Source: Solirubrobacterales bacterium | Lineage (GTDB): Bacteria > Actinomycetota > Thermoleophilia > Solirubrobacterales > Solirubrobacteraceae | NCBI GenBank assembly: GCA_019241635.1 | Contig: JAFAWR010000306.1 | Span: forward strand, 1 to 58,369 | Length of the DNA stretch: 58,369 nucleotides | Reading direction: 5' to 3' | Shown here: positions 1-7,560 of the stretch, piece after piece | Position numbering within the stretch: the first letter of the stretch is position 1 | Layout of the letters: each line of letters begins with the position of its first letter | Made by a program: the position numbers and the translations under genes | Notes under the pieces: model-generated | The model's database searches: none | What the model saw: only the letters and a program-made list of their open reading frames with translations | Told to the model about the DNA's origin: nothing

Positions 1-339
1 CAGCGTGCCGCGCATGGAACCAGGCTCTCCGGTGCTTATCTCGCCAAACCCGGCGGGGAAGGTCGACGGACGTGCACATAAGCGCCTCTGAGGCGCTTAT
101 GTGGCCCTGGGGGACGGGCTCAGGGGGCTTTGACGCGTTTTGCACCCCCGGCCGGCGGCCGCGGTGGTGGGCTCGCTAGTGGGCGCGTCCGTAAGTCGTG
201 CGGCACCGAGAGTGGTCACTGGTGGATGCTGCGCGAGGACGCAGGACCCGACGTGTGGCAGCGCCACATGAGGGGCCGAGGACAAAGCGCAGCGCCGCCA
301 GGGGCCGCTCGAATGCCGCGGGACTTGCGGACGGGTCCG
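1..339. other. Left-edge stretch without a convincing gene
   Basis: I see no convincing gene here. The short open frames on both strands lack ribosome binding sites and read as arbitrary Arg/Pro/Ala-rich products of GC-rich DNA. The only clear structure is the 29-base palindrome at 75-103. A gene to the left may end within the first 70 bases, but its frame cannot be chosen from this fragment. No tRNA or tmRNA fold was found. Confidence 0.5.
75..103. terminator. Perfect 14-bp inverted repeat, likely bidirectional terminator
   Basis: CACATAAGCGCCTC is followed by one base (T) and its exact reverse complement GAGGCGCTTATGTG. When folded the stem is 12-13 bp with a tiny loop. It is not followed by a T tract on either strand. 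It lies downstream of the lipoprotein gene on the minus strand and possibly downstream of an off-edge gene on the plus strand, so a tail-to-tail terminator is likely. A dimeric-repressor operator is the alternative. Confidence 0.5.
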
Positions 340-969
340 CTAGGCCAGGAAAGCCGACACGGCCCGCTCGAGCGTGGGCGCCGAATGGGCCCAGTGCGCG
401 GTGAGCGCCGCCGCCACGATCACGCTGGCGCCGTGCGAGCCGCGGACCAGGCAGGCGATCTCCTCATAGCTCGTGCGCGAGGTCCGGTAGCGGTCGATCA
501 CGCACGACCCCGTCCCGTTGCGGAACCTCAGCCCCTCAGCGGAGGACAGGACCTGCTCGTGCCGGTCGCCTTCGTCCTGGTTGTGGTCGGGGCGGAAATG
601 CGCCCAGTTCTGAAGCGTTTCCGGCCCCTGCTGGGGGGTGGCGTTCAGATACTCGCTGACCAGGCCGGTGCCCGACTGCTCGAGCGCGGCGGACGCCGTC
701 CCCGGATCGGAATGGATCCGGCTCCAGCTCGACGGGTAGGCCAGCGCCATCGTGCCGGGCAGCCGGACGGTGGTCCAATCTGTCGGCGGCGGCGCGGGAC
801 GAAGCCAGGCGAAACCGGACGGGTTGCCCGCGGCGCCGGGCGCTGCCGTCGAGACCACAGTTCGTGTGGTCGCCGACGACGTGCTAGTGGCGCCGGCGCC
901 GCAGCCGGCGGCGGCCAGCCCCAGCGCGATCAGGGGCAGGGTCGAGGCGACGATGTGCTTCAGCGACAT
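340..969 (-). CDS. Putative secreted lipoprotein, unknown function
   Basis: The product has 209 residues with an N-terminal signal peptide (SLKHIV, then a hydrophobic run) ending in the lipobox LAAAGC, so it should be lipid-anchored outside the membrane. A Thr/Ser-rich linker (about residues 27-45) leads to a globular part with WTTVRLPGTMALAYPSSW near residue 65 and two cysteines (GSCVIDR and EIACLV) that could form a disulfide. This layout resembles small actinobacterial lipoproteins that carry a PsbP/LpqN-like fold, but I cannot assign the family. It is divergent from the secreted protein at 1075, with about 105 bp between starts. Function unknown. Confidence 0.7.
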   Translation of the reverse strand: MSLKHIVASTLPLIALGLAAAGCGAGATSTSSATTRTVVSTAAPGAAGNPSGFAWLRPAPPPTDWTTVRLPGTMALAYPSSWSRIHSDPGTASAALEQSGTGLVSEYLNATPQQGPETLQNWAHFRPDHNQDEGDRHEQVLSSAEGLRFRNGTGSCVIDRYRTSRTSYEEIACLVRGSHGASVIVAAALTAHWAHSAPTLERAVSAFLA

Positions 970-1074
970 ATGGTCTTCGACGTCGGGGGCGGCGAGAACC
1001 TTCCTGAGCCCGAATGAGCAACTCTAGGCCCGGGACGGCGCCCGCGCTGAGGCGCCGGGATACGATTTCGCTCC

Positions 1075-1530
1075 GTGCCCCGCGGCCGGTATCTGCTTGT
1101 GCCCTTCGCGCTGTGCCTCGTCCTTGGCCTGGCCGGCAACGCCCAGGCGTATCGCAAGGCCACCCGGGCCGAGCGGCGGGCGATGGCCCGTGACCCACAA
1201 CTTCCTACTGACCATGGTCGCCGGCTGGGGTGGGCCGAGGTGTCGACCGCGGGACCGTATGCGGTCGCATGGCTGGCCGGACCCCCGAACTCCGACTTCC
1301 AGGGGGACGTGGTGTTGACCCGGCGCCATGGACGGAGATGGGGTACGTATGTGGCCCTCGTGGTCCGGTACCGCCGTGAAGGCCTCGTCCTGGGAGACTG
1401 GTGCTTCGGGGTCCCGCGCGCCGTGCTGCTCGACTTCAGGCACTTCTTCGCTGCCCAGAAGCGCAAGTTCATCACGCCGGGGCGCCCCGGCTACAGCCGG
1501 TGCGCCGGCAAGATCGCCTACGCGAAGTAG
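1075..1530 (+). CDS. Small secreted protein, unknown function
   Basis: The product has 151 residues and starts with GTG. Residues 1-25 form a signal peptide (LLVPFALCLVLGLAGNAQA) with an AxA cleavage site. The mature part is basic, with WGTYVALVV and GDWCFGVPRAVLLDF segments and two cysteines (about positions 110 and 143) that may pair. A TACGAT box at 1061-1066 lies only 8 bases before the GTG and suits an actinobacterial -10, so the mRNA may be leaderless, which would explain the missing Shine-Dalgarno sequence. No family recognised. Confidence 0.7.
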   Translation: MPRGRYLLVPFALCLVLGLAGNAQAYRKATRAERRAMARDPQLPTDHGRRLGWAEVSTAGPYAVAWLAGPPNSDFQGDVVLTRRHGRRWGTYVALVVRYRREGLVLGDWCFGVPRAVLLDFRHFFAAQKRKFITPGRPGYSRCAGKIAYAK

Positions 1531-1555
1531 TCCTGCGCGCAGGTGCGAGCCGACC

Positions 1556-2317
1556 TCAGCCGCCGCCCATCCGCGCGGTCATGTTGAGCCGCACGTAGTC
1601 GAGCACGAACGGTTCGCCGGAGCGCTTAAGCACGCGGTCGACGAACGGATCGCGCAGCTCCTCCGGCAGCGGATCGAGGTGACGGACCAGGCACACGGTC
1701 TGGATGAAGGCGCGCGGATCGGCCGGCGTGACCGACTTGGGCTCGAGCCAGCACCTCACGTCGCTGAACCCGGCCGCCTTCAACCGCCCCGCCGTCTCGA
1801 CATCGGTGGCGTAGTTCCACGGCCGCTTCCAGTCGGTGAAGTACGGCGCGAACGGCTCCTCGCCGGCGATGTCATCGGCCAGCGTGCGGAAGGCGTCGAT
1901 GTTGCCGCGCCCGCCGCACTGGGCGACCAGCTGTCCGCCGGGCTTCAACGTCCGATGCAACGCGGCGAACAGCGCGTCGTGGTCGTGGATCCAGTGGAAC
2001 GTGGCGTTGGAGAAGACTGCGTCCACCGGCTCGGGTAGCGACAGCTCGACGAGGTCCTGACACAGCGCCGTCACCCGGTCACCCAGCGCCGCCGCGGCGT
2101 GGTCGACCATCGAGGGGGCCACATCGACCGCATACACGCGACCTTGCGGCACCAGGTCGATCAGCAGCGCGGTGACGCGGCCCGATCCGCACCCTGCGTC
2201 GAGCACGACCTCGTCGCCGCGCAGCGACAGGCGCTCGAGCTGCTCGCGCGCCCAGCCCAGCTGCGGATCCGACACGCGGTCGTAGCTGGCGGCGTCCCAA
2301 TCGCGACTGGCGGTCAT
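1556..2317 (-). CDS. SAM-dependent methyltransferase, trans-aconitate methyltransferase-like
   Basis: The product has 253 residues with a class I (Rossmann) methyltransferase fold. Motif I VLDAGCGSGRVT (about residues 37-48) binds SAM, and the acidic VYAVDVAPSMVDHA segment binds the ribose. AVFSNATFHWIHDHDALF followed by LKPGGQLVAQCGG matches the trans-aconitate/malonyl-ACP methyltransferase group. The ATG lies just after the leuD stop (2 bases apart), so it is probably the last gene of the regulator-leuC-leuD operon. Trans-aconitate methylation removes an aconitase inhibitor, but the substrate cannot be fixed from sequence. Placement with isopropylmalate isomerase (an aconitase relative) makes an isomerase-related side-product a reasonable guess. 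Confidence 0.85.
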   Translation of the reverse strand: MTASRDWDAASYDRVSDPQLGWAREQLERLSLRGDEVVLDAGCGSGRVTALLIDLVPQGRVYAVDVAPSMVDHAAAALGDRVTALCQDLVELSLPEPVDAVFSNATFHWIHDHDALFAALHRTLKPGGQLVAQCGGRGNIDAFRTLADDIAGEEPFAPYFTDWKRPWNYATDVETAGRLKAAGFSDVRCWLEPKSVTPADPRAFIQTVCLVRHLDPLPEELRDPFVDRVLKRSGEPFVLDYVRLNMTARMGGG

Positions 2318-2319
2318 CG

Positions 2320-2880
2320 TCAGATCGCGGTCGTGACCGGACCCGAGCGTTCGCGCTGTGACTCGTAGGCGGCGATCGCCGCTTCCTCGGCCAGCGTCAA
2401 CCCGATGTCGTCGAGGCCGCCCAACAGCCGGTGCTTGGTGTCGGGGTCGATCTCGAACGTCGCCGTCCCGCCCGGCCAGCGCACCTCCTGGGCGGCCAGG
2501 TCGACCTGGGCCTCCCCGGCCTCGCGGATCGCCGCGCACTCGTCAGCGCTGAGGCACACCGGCAGCAGCCCGATCTTCGTGCAGTTGGAGCGGAAGATGT
2601 CGGCGAAGCTCGGCGCGATGATGGCCTGAAAGCCGTAGTCCTCGAGCGCCCACGGCGCGTGCTCGCGACTCGAGCCGCAGCCGAAGTTGCGCCCGGCGAC
2701 CAGGATCGGGTTGCGCGGCAGCTCCCAGCCCGGCTCCTTGGCCCAGTCGTAGAACAGGAACTCGCCGAAGCCGGTTCGCTCGACCCGCTTGAGGAACTGC
2801 TTGGGGATGATCTGGTCGGTGTCGACGTCGTCACGGTTCAGGACCGACACGCGTCCGGTGATCGTCTCGATGGCCTTCAT
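2320..2880 (-). CDS. leuD: 3-isopropylmalate dehydratase small subunit
   Basis: The product has 186 residues, the normal length for LeuD. It pairs with LeuC to isomerise 2-isopropylmalate to 3-isopropylmalate in leucine synthesis. Diagnostic segments are [18 protein letters not shown] near the N-terminus and [14 protein letters not shown], the swivel-domain substrate loop. Its ATG overlaps the leuC stop (ATGA). The gene looks intact, in contrast to leuC directly upstream. Confidence 0.95.
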   Translation of the reverse strand: MKAIETITGRVSVLNRDDVDTDQIIPKQFLKRVERTGFGEFLFYDWAKEPGWELPRNPILVAGRNFGCGSSREHAPWALEDYGFQAIIAPSFADIFRSNCTKIGLLPVCLSADECAAIREAGEAQVDLAAQEVRWPGGTATFEIDPDTKHRLLGGLDDIGLTLAEEAAIAAYESQRERSGPVTTAI

Positions 2881-4241
2881 TTCCTCCACTCCCGGATGTC
2901 GACGAAGTGCCCTTCGATGGCCGCCGCGGCGGCCATCTGGGGCGAGACCAGGTGCGAGCGTGCCCCGCGTCCCTGGCGTCCCTCGAAGTTGCGGTTCGAG
3001 GTCGAGGCCACGCGCTCGCCCGGCGCCGCGATGTCGGGGTTCATCCCCAGGCACATCGAGCAGCCCGCGCCCCGCCAGTCGAACCCGGCGCGCGTGAAGA
3101 TCTGGTCCAGCCCCTCGCTTTCGGCCTGAGCCTTCACCTGCTGCGAGCCAGGGACGACCATCGCGTAGACGCCCTCGGCCACCCGATGACCGCCCACCAC
3201 CTCGGCCGCCGCGCGCAGATCCCCGATCCGCGCGTTCGTGCACGAGCCGATGAACACGCGGTCGAGCTTCAGCTCCTCGATCGGCGTTCCCGGTTCGAGG
3301 CCCATGTACTCGAGTGCACGCTCGTCCTGGTCGGAGTGCGGCTCGGGCACGGACTCGGTGACCGGCACGACCATCCCGGGCGTGGTTCCCCAGGTGACCA
3401 TCGGGCTGAGCGCGGCGGCGTCGACCTCGATCTCCTTGTCGAACGACGCGCCGTCCTCGGTCTGGAGCGAGCGCCACGCATCGGGGACGTCTCTCGGAGC
3501 CGCCGGGCGCCCGATCACCCACTTAAACGTCGTCTCGTCGGGGGCGATCATCCCGGCGCGCCCACCGCCCTCGATCGTCATGTTGCAGATCGTCATGCGG
3601 CCCTCCATCGAGAGCGACTAGATCGCCGGGCCCGCGTACTCGACCACGTGGCCGGCGGCGCCGTCCACTCCCATCTGGCCGATCGTGGCCAGGATCAGGT
3701 CCTTGGCGGTCACGCCGTAGCCGAGCTCTCCGGTGTAGCGGATCCGCATCGACCGTGGCTTTGATTGCACCAGGCACTGGGTGGCCAGCACGTGCTCGAC
3801 CTCGCTCGTGCCGATCCCGAAGGCCAAGGCCCCGAACGCACCGTGCGTGGCCGTGTGCGAGTCGCCGCACACGATCGTCATGCCGGGCTGGGTCACGCCG
3901 AGCTCGGGCCCGATGATGTGCACGATGCCCTGGCGGTCTGACCCGAGCGAGTAGATCGGGATGCCGAACTCCTCGCAGTTGCGCTCGAGCGTCTGCACCT
4001 GCGTGCGCGAGAGCTCGTCGCGGATCCGCGCCGCCACCGGCGTGCCGTCGGTGGGCACGTTGTGGTCGGCCGTGGCCAGCGTGCGGTCGGGCCTTCTCAC
4101 CTTCCGCCCGGCCAGGCGAAGCCCGTCAAAGGCCTGCGGACTGGTCACCTCGTGCACCAGGTGCAGGTCGATGTAGATGAGCCCGCGCTGCACCTCGTGC
4201 GCGTCCCAGATCTTGTCGAACAGGGTCTTGGGTTCTGACAT
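2877..4241 (-). pseudogene. leuC: 3-isopropylmalate dehydratase large subunit, interrupted by in-frame TAG
   Basis: The reading frame would give about 454 residues, normal for LeuC, but codon 208 (complement of 3618-3620) is TAG. The first part ends [11 protein letters not shown]; after the stop the same frame continues [18 protein letters not shown], exactly where homologues read through, so this is a point substitution and not a frameshift. The 4Fe-4S ligands all lie in the second part ([12 protein letters not shown] and [11 protein letters not shown]). The internal ATG at 3608 has no Shine-Dalgarno sequence. The start at 4241 has a strong GGAGGAGCTG site and overlaps the upstream regulator stop (ATGA). 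leuD follows with ATGA. TAG ends other intact genes here (dapF, dapL, tkt), so codon reassignment is unlikely. It is either a true null allele or a sequence error. Confidence 0.85.
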
Positions 4242-4828
4242 CAGCTCCTCCGTAGGCCGGCGCTAAGCACCGCCAGCAACACGGCTTGATCAGGGCCTGG
4301 ATTTTCAAAATGATGGTTCAAGTCCGCGTCGAACGTGACGCAGTCGCCATCGAGCAGCTCGTAGCGCTGGCCGTCGCAGAGCAAAACCACCGTGCCGCGC
4401 TCGACCAGCGCGGTCTCGCGGCTGCCCGGCTCGTGCCGTGGCGGATCGCCCGGGCCGCCGGTGACCGCTCCGGGCGCCAGCGTGTGGCGCGAGATCTCGG
4501 CCCGCTGCCCCGGGAGCGGCGGAGTGAGGATCTCGTAGCTGTGTCCCGCGATCGCGGCCGGTCCCTGGCGCCGCGCGCCCGCGCGCACCACCGTCACCGC
4601 CCCGTCCTCGTCGAGGCGCAGAAGCTGTGAGAGCCGGAGCTCGAGGCCGGCGGCGATCCGCGTGGCCACCTGGAGAGTCGGGCTGGTCTCCCCGCGCTCG
4701 ACCTGCGAGAGCATCGGCGCGCTCACCCCGGAGCGCTCGGCCAGGTCGCGCAGCGACAGGTCCATGGCCTCGCGCAGCGCTTTGACCCGCGCCCCGACGC
4801 CGTTGTGGGTTGCGGCAGCCAGCGACAT
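4241..4828 (-). CDS. XRE-family transcriptional regulator with C-terminal cupin domain
   Basis: The product has 195 residues. Residues 12-66 form an HTH ([20 protein letters not shown], then [21 protein letters not shown]). Residues 115-190 form a small cupin barrel ([36 protein letters not shown]) that usually senses a small ligand. The start is ATG 4828, because this is where conserved HTH-cupin sequence begins; an upstream extension in frame is non-conserved. Its stop overlaps the leuC ATG (ATGA), so regulator and leuC should be translationally coupled. It is divergent from the patatin gene with 58 bp between starts, so one operator could serve both. Regulation of leuCD by this protein is inferred from position. 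Confidence 0.85.
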   Translation of the reverse strand: MSLAAATHNGVGARVKALREAMDLSLRDLAERSGVSAPMLSQVERGETSPTLQVATRIAAGLELRLSQLLRLDEDGAVTVVRAGARRQGPAAIAGHSYEILTPPLPGQRAEISRHTLAPGAVTGGPGDPPRHEPGSRETALVERGTVVLLCDGQRYELLDGDCVTFDADLNHHFENPGPDQAVLLAVLSAGLRRS

Positions 4829-4886
4829 ACATACGTACGCTATCACATACGCGGTCCGCTCCGTGTCGCCGGGTAGCCTGAGGTCG

Positions 4887-5870
4887 ATGATGCGATCGCG
4901 CCCCGACGTGCTGGTCCTAGGCGGCGGCGGTGTCCTCGGCGAGGCCTGGATGATGGGCGTGCTGGCCGGCATCGAGGACGCCACCGGCTTCGACCTGCGC
5001 GACTGCGACTACTACGTCGGCACCTCGGCCGGCTCGATCGTGGCCGCGCACTTGGCCGCCGGGCAGTCCCCGCGCAGGCCGTCGTCCTTTGACGCCGACG
5101 AGGAACCTTCCTCGGCCTCGAACGGAGCGCGCCCCGTCGACGGCCTGGCCGCGGCGGGTGTTGCCGCCGCCCGCCGGGCCGGAGCCTGGGCGCTGGCCGC
5201 GGCGGCCACGTTCGCCCCCCTGGCGCTCGGGCTGGCCGCCCCCGGCGGCGCGGTGGCCCGGGCTGTCCTCCTGCGCCGCCTCCCCCGCCCCAGCCAGACC
5301 CTGGCCGACCTGCACCGGAACATCGAGCGCCTCGCGCCCAGCTTCGACGGCCGGCTGCGCATCGCCGCGGTCGACCGCCGTAACGGGCGGCGCGTCGTGT
5401 TCGGCAGCCCGAGGTCCCCGCGCGCCAGCGTCGCCGATGCCGTGGCCGCCTCCTGCACGGTGCCGTGGCTGTTCGCCCCGGTGAGCATCGGCGGGCGCGA
5501 GTACGTCGACGGCGGCGTGTGGAGCCCGACCAACCTGGACGCCGCGCCGGCCGGGCGCGATACGCACGTCCTGTGCCTGAACCCGACCGCGAGCATCCAG
5601 GGGTCAAGCGGCCTGCTCGCGGTGGTGCGGGGCGTCTCGCGCACCGCGGTCTCGGTCGAGGCGCTGGCCCTCCGCCGCCGGGGAGCCGCGGTCCAGATGC
5701 TCGCCCCGAGCGTCGACTGCGCCGAAGCGATGGGAACGAACTTCATGGACCGCGAGCCCCGGGGGCGCGTGCTGGCCGCGGGTTACCGGCAGGGACTGGC
5801 GTTCGTCACGGAGTCCGCACGGGTGGCTCCGAGACCGCCGCAGCCGTCGCTTCCTCGGCCTCGGCCATGA
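4887..5870 (+). CDS. Patatin-like phospholipase
   Basis: The product has about 327 residues with the serine-aspartate dyad hydrolase motifs of the patatin/RssA family. The oxyanion loop is LGGGGVLGEAW (residues 10-20), the nucleophile elbow GTSAG (Ser about 50), and the catalytic Asp lies in EYVDGGVWSPTN (about 210). It likely hydrolyses acyl ester bonds of lipids in the cytosol or at the membrane. Between elbow and core lies a low-complexity insert rich in Ala (about residues 65-125) that could contact membranes. The start is one of two adjacent ATGs (4887/4890). Its 3' end overlaps leuA tail-to-tail by 65 bases, so the two transcripts are mutually antisense there. Confidence 0.88.
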   Translation: MMRSRPDVLVLGGGGVLGEAWMMGVLAGIEDATGFDLRDCDYYVGTSAGSIVAAHLAAGQSPRRPSSFDADEEPSSASNGARPVDGLAAAGVAAARRAGAWALAAAATFAPLALGLAAPGGAVARAVLLRRLPRPSQTLADLHRNIERLAPSFDGRLRIAAVDRRNGRRVVFGSPRSPRASVADAVAASCTVPWLFAPVSIGGREYVDGGVWSPTNLDAAPAGRDTHVLCLNPTASIQGSSGLLAVVRGVSRTAVSVEALALRRRGAAVQMLAPSVDCAEAMGTNFMDREPRGRVLAAGYRQGLAFVTESARVAPRPPQPSLPRPRP

Positions 5871-7398
5871 TCCCGCGGCGGCGGACCGCGTTGGACAGCG
5901 CGCGCACGTAAGCCCGCGCCGCCGCCTCGAGGATGTCGGTCGAAACGCCTTGACCCGAGCCGGTGATCCCGGCGATCTCCACGACCACGGAGGTCTCGCC
6001 GAGCGCGTCCTGGCCACCGGTCACCGCGTCGACGCGGAACTCCCGGAGGCGGGCGTCGGCGCCGGTGGCGGCGTTGATCGCGCGGAAGATCGCGTCGACG
6101 GGGCCGTCTCCGGTGAACGATCCGGTCACCTCATCGCCCTCGGGCGTGCGGATCCCCACGGTGGCGTGCGGCGGTCGCCGGGTCGATGCCTCCACGTCGA
6201 ACCACTCGAGTTGGTAGCCGGTCACCTCCTCGCGCAGCTCGTCGGTGACCAGGGCCTCGAGATCCATCGCGGAGATCTGCTTCTTCTTGTCCGCGATCTC
6301 CTTGAAGCGCTTGAAGGCGGTGTTCAGGGTATGGCCAGAGAGCTCGAAGCCCAGTTCGGATAGCGCCTGCTGAAGCGCGTGGCGGCCGGAGTGCTTGCCG
6401 AGCACGATCGAGTTGGCGTCGAGCCCGACCGTGGTGGCGTCCATGATCTCGTAGGTCGTGCGCTCCTTGAGCACACCGTCCTGGTGGATACCCGCCTCGT
6501 GGGCGAACGCGTTGCGTCCCACGATTGCCTTGTTCGGTTGCACCGGATAGCCGGTCAGACGCGAGACCAGCCGTGAGGTCCGGGAGATCTCGGTGGTCTC
6601 GATTCCGGTGGTCAGGTTCAGCAGCGGTGCCCGTGTGTGGAGCACCATCACGATCTCCTCGAGCGAGGCGTTGCCCGCCCGCTCGCCGATCCCGTTGATC
6701 GCGCACTCCACCTGGCGGCAACCGGCCTGGATCCCGGCCAGCGAATTGGCCACGGCCAGGCCAAGGTCGTCGTGGCAGTGCGCCGAGACGGTCACCTCGC
6801 GCAGGGCCGGAACCAGCTCGTAGAGCCGGGTGAACATCGCGGCGTACTCCTCGGGCGTGGCGTAGCCCACGGTGTCGGGGACGTTGATCGTTCTCGCCCC
6901 TTCCTCGATCGCCGCCGCGATCACCTCGGCCATGAACTCGCGGTCGGAACGGAAGCCGTCCTCGGGCGAGAACTCGACGTCGTCGGTGTATTGCTTGGCG
7001 TGCGCCACCGCGGCCCGCGCCTGGCCGAGCACGTCCTCGCGGGTGGTCTGCAGCTTGTGACGGATGTGGAGGTCGCTGGTGGCGATGAACGTGTGGATCC
7101 TGGGGCGCGGCGCGTCCTTGACTGCGTTCCACGCAGCGTCGATGTCCGCGGCGTGGGTCCGGGCCAGGGCGGCAATGATCGGTCCGTCGACCGTGCGGGA
7201 GATCGTCTGCACGGCCTCGAAGTCGCCCGGCGAGGTGATCGGGAAACCCGCCTCGATCACGTCGACGCCAAGCCGGGCCAGCTGCTGGGCGATCTCCAGC
7301 TTCTCCTGCGTGTTCAGCGAGATGCCGGGCGACTGCTCGCCGTCGCGCAGCGTCGTGTCGAAGATCAGTACTCGGTTGGGGTCCCGCGGATTGGTCAT
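5806..7398 (-). CDS. leuA: 2-isopropylmalate synthase
   Basis: The product has 530 residues, the usual size of the bacterial enzyme with its C-terminal regulatory domain. It condenses acetyl-CoA with 2-oxoisovalerate, the first committed step to leucine. The catalytic motif FDTTLRDGEQSPG sits at the N-terminus. SAHCHDDLGLAVANS and NAFAHEAGIHQDGVLK carry the metal-binding and catalytic histidines. The last 130 residues (GDEVTGSFTGDGPVDAIFRA onward) form the leucine-feedback domain. ATG 7398 is preceded by the strong site GAGGAG at 7403-7408. Upstream lies a leader peptide and alternative pairing typical of attenuation. Although leuC nearby is broken, this gene appears fully intact. Confidence 0.96.
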   Translation of the reverse strand: MTNPRDPNRVLIFDTTLRDGEQSPGISLNTQEKLEIAQQLARLGVDVIEAGFPITSPGDFEAVQTISRTVDGPIIAALARTHAADIDAAWNAVKDAPRPRIHTFIATSDLHIRHKLQTTREDVLGQARAAVAHAKQYTDDVEFSPEDGFRSDREFMAEVIAAAIEEGARTINVPDTVGYATPEEYAAMFTRLYELVPALREVTVSAHCHDDLGLAVANSLAGIQAGCRQVECAINGIGERAGNASLEEIVMVLHTRAPLLNLTTGIETTEISRTSRLVSRLTGYPVQPNKAIVGRNAFAHEAGIHQDGVLKERTTYEIMDATTVGLDANSIVLGKHSGRHALQQALSELGFELSGHTLNTAFKRFKEIADKKKQISAMDLEALVTDELREEVTGYQLEWFDVEASTRRPPHATVGIRTPEGDEVTGSFTGDGPVDAIFRAINAATGADARLREFRVDAVTGGQDALGETSVVVEIAGITGSGQGVSTDILEAAARAYVRALSNAVRRRGIMAEAEEATAAAVSEPPVRTP

Positions 7399-7402
7399 GT
7401 CA

Positions 7403-7504
7403 CTCCTCGATTTCTCTCTCGAACTTCGCTTCTTCTCGGTGCTGGTCTCGCGGCTACGTGCGGCCGCCGGCGCGCTATTCCCCCCGAGGGGGGAGGAGAA
7501 GAAG
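7403..7504 (-). promoter_or_regulatory. Predicted leucine attenuator upstream of leuA
   Basis: On the minus strand the leader's Leu codon run CTTCTTCTCCTC (complement of 7493-7504) has two exact downstream partners: GAGAAGAAG (complement of 7429-7437, 9 bp) and the leuA ribosome site GAGGAG (complement of 7403-7408, pairing with CTCCTC). A GC hairpin CCCCCC-TC-GGGGGG (7480-7493) sits immediately after the Leu codons. Ribosome stalling on Leu codons would cover the anti-Shine-Dalgarno stretch and free the leuA site. No T tract is present, so translational rather than transcriptional attenuation is the better fit. Pairings are seen in sequence; the mechanism is inferred from known actinobacterial leuA leaders. 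Confidence 0.65.
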
Positions 7505-7528
7505 TCGATGCTCGAGGCTGAGTGCCAT
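7475..7528 (-). CDS. leuA leader peptide (17 residues, four consecutive leucines)
   Basis: The short frame encodes MALSLEHRLLLLPPRGE followed by TAG: six leucines in 17 residues, four in a row (CTT CTT CTC CTC). It begins at ATG 7528 and ends 76 bases before the leuA ATG. Leu-rich leader peptides are the sensing device of leucine attenuators. The use of CTT/CTC, rarer than CTG in this GC-rich genome, would make stalling more sensitive to charged tRNA-Leu(GAG). No Shine-Dalgarno sequence is visible, but the likely -10 box ends 10 bases upstream, so the message may start at or next to the ATG. Confidence 0.75.
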   Translation of the reverse strand: MALSLEHRLLLLPPRGE

Positions 7529-7538
7529 GCGCAGAACA

Positions 7539-7547
7539 AGCGTACCA
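7539..7547 (-). promoter_or_regulatory. Probable extended -10 promoter of the leuA leader transcript
   Basis: On the minus strand TGG-TACGCT reads as an extended -10 (TGn-TACGCT) 10 bases before the leader-peptide ATG. No convincing -35 is seen at the usual distance. It overlaps the divergent lipid-kinase gene start region on the plus strand (ATG 7561), so the two promoters must be interleaved. The prediction rests on motif and position only. Confidence 0.4.
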
Positions 7548-7560
7548 GCCCCGGTTCGGC

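Noticed and set aside
1-339. tRNA or tmRNA gene at the left edge
   Set aside because: No cloverleaf arms, T-loop consensus or CCA end could be placed.
130-1017. 295-residue plus-strand frame opposite the lipoprotein gene
   Set aside because: Arg/Gly-rich mirror of a GC-rich gene with a clear lipobox on the other strand; no ribosome site.
3609-3620. TAG in leuC as reassigned sense codon or selenocysteine/pyrrolysine-type recoding
   Set aside because: TAG ends dapF, dapL and tkt in this window, and no recoding hairpin or conserved special residue is expected at this LeuC position.
2877-4241. leuC as a genuine two-gene split enzyme
   Set aside because: The second half has no ribosome site, starts inside a conserved core strand, and frame continuity across the stop points to a point mutation.
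4828-4887. Cupin-regulator operator in CATACATACGTACG
   Set aside because: Short alternating ATAC repeats exist, but no symmetric site long enough to support a call.
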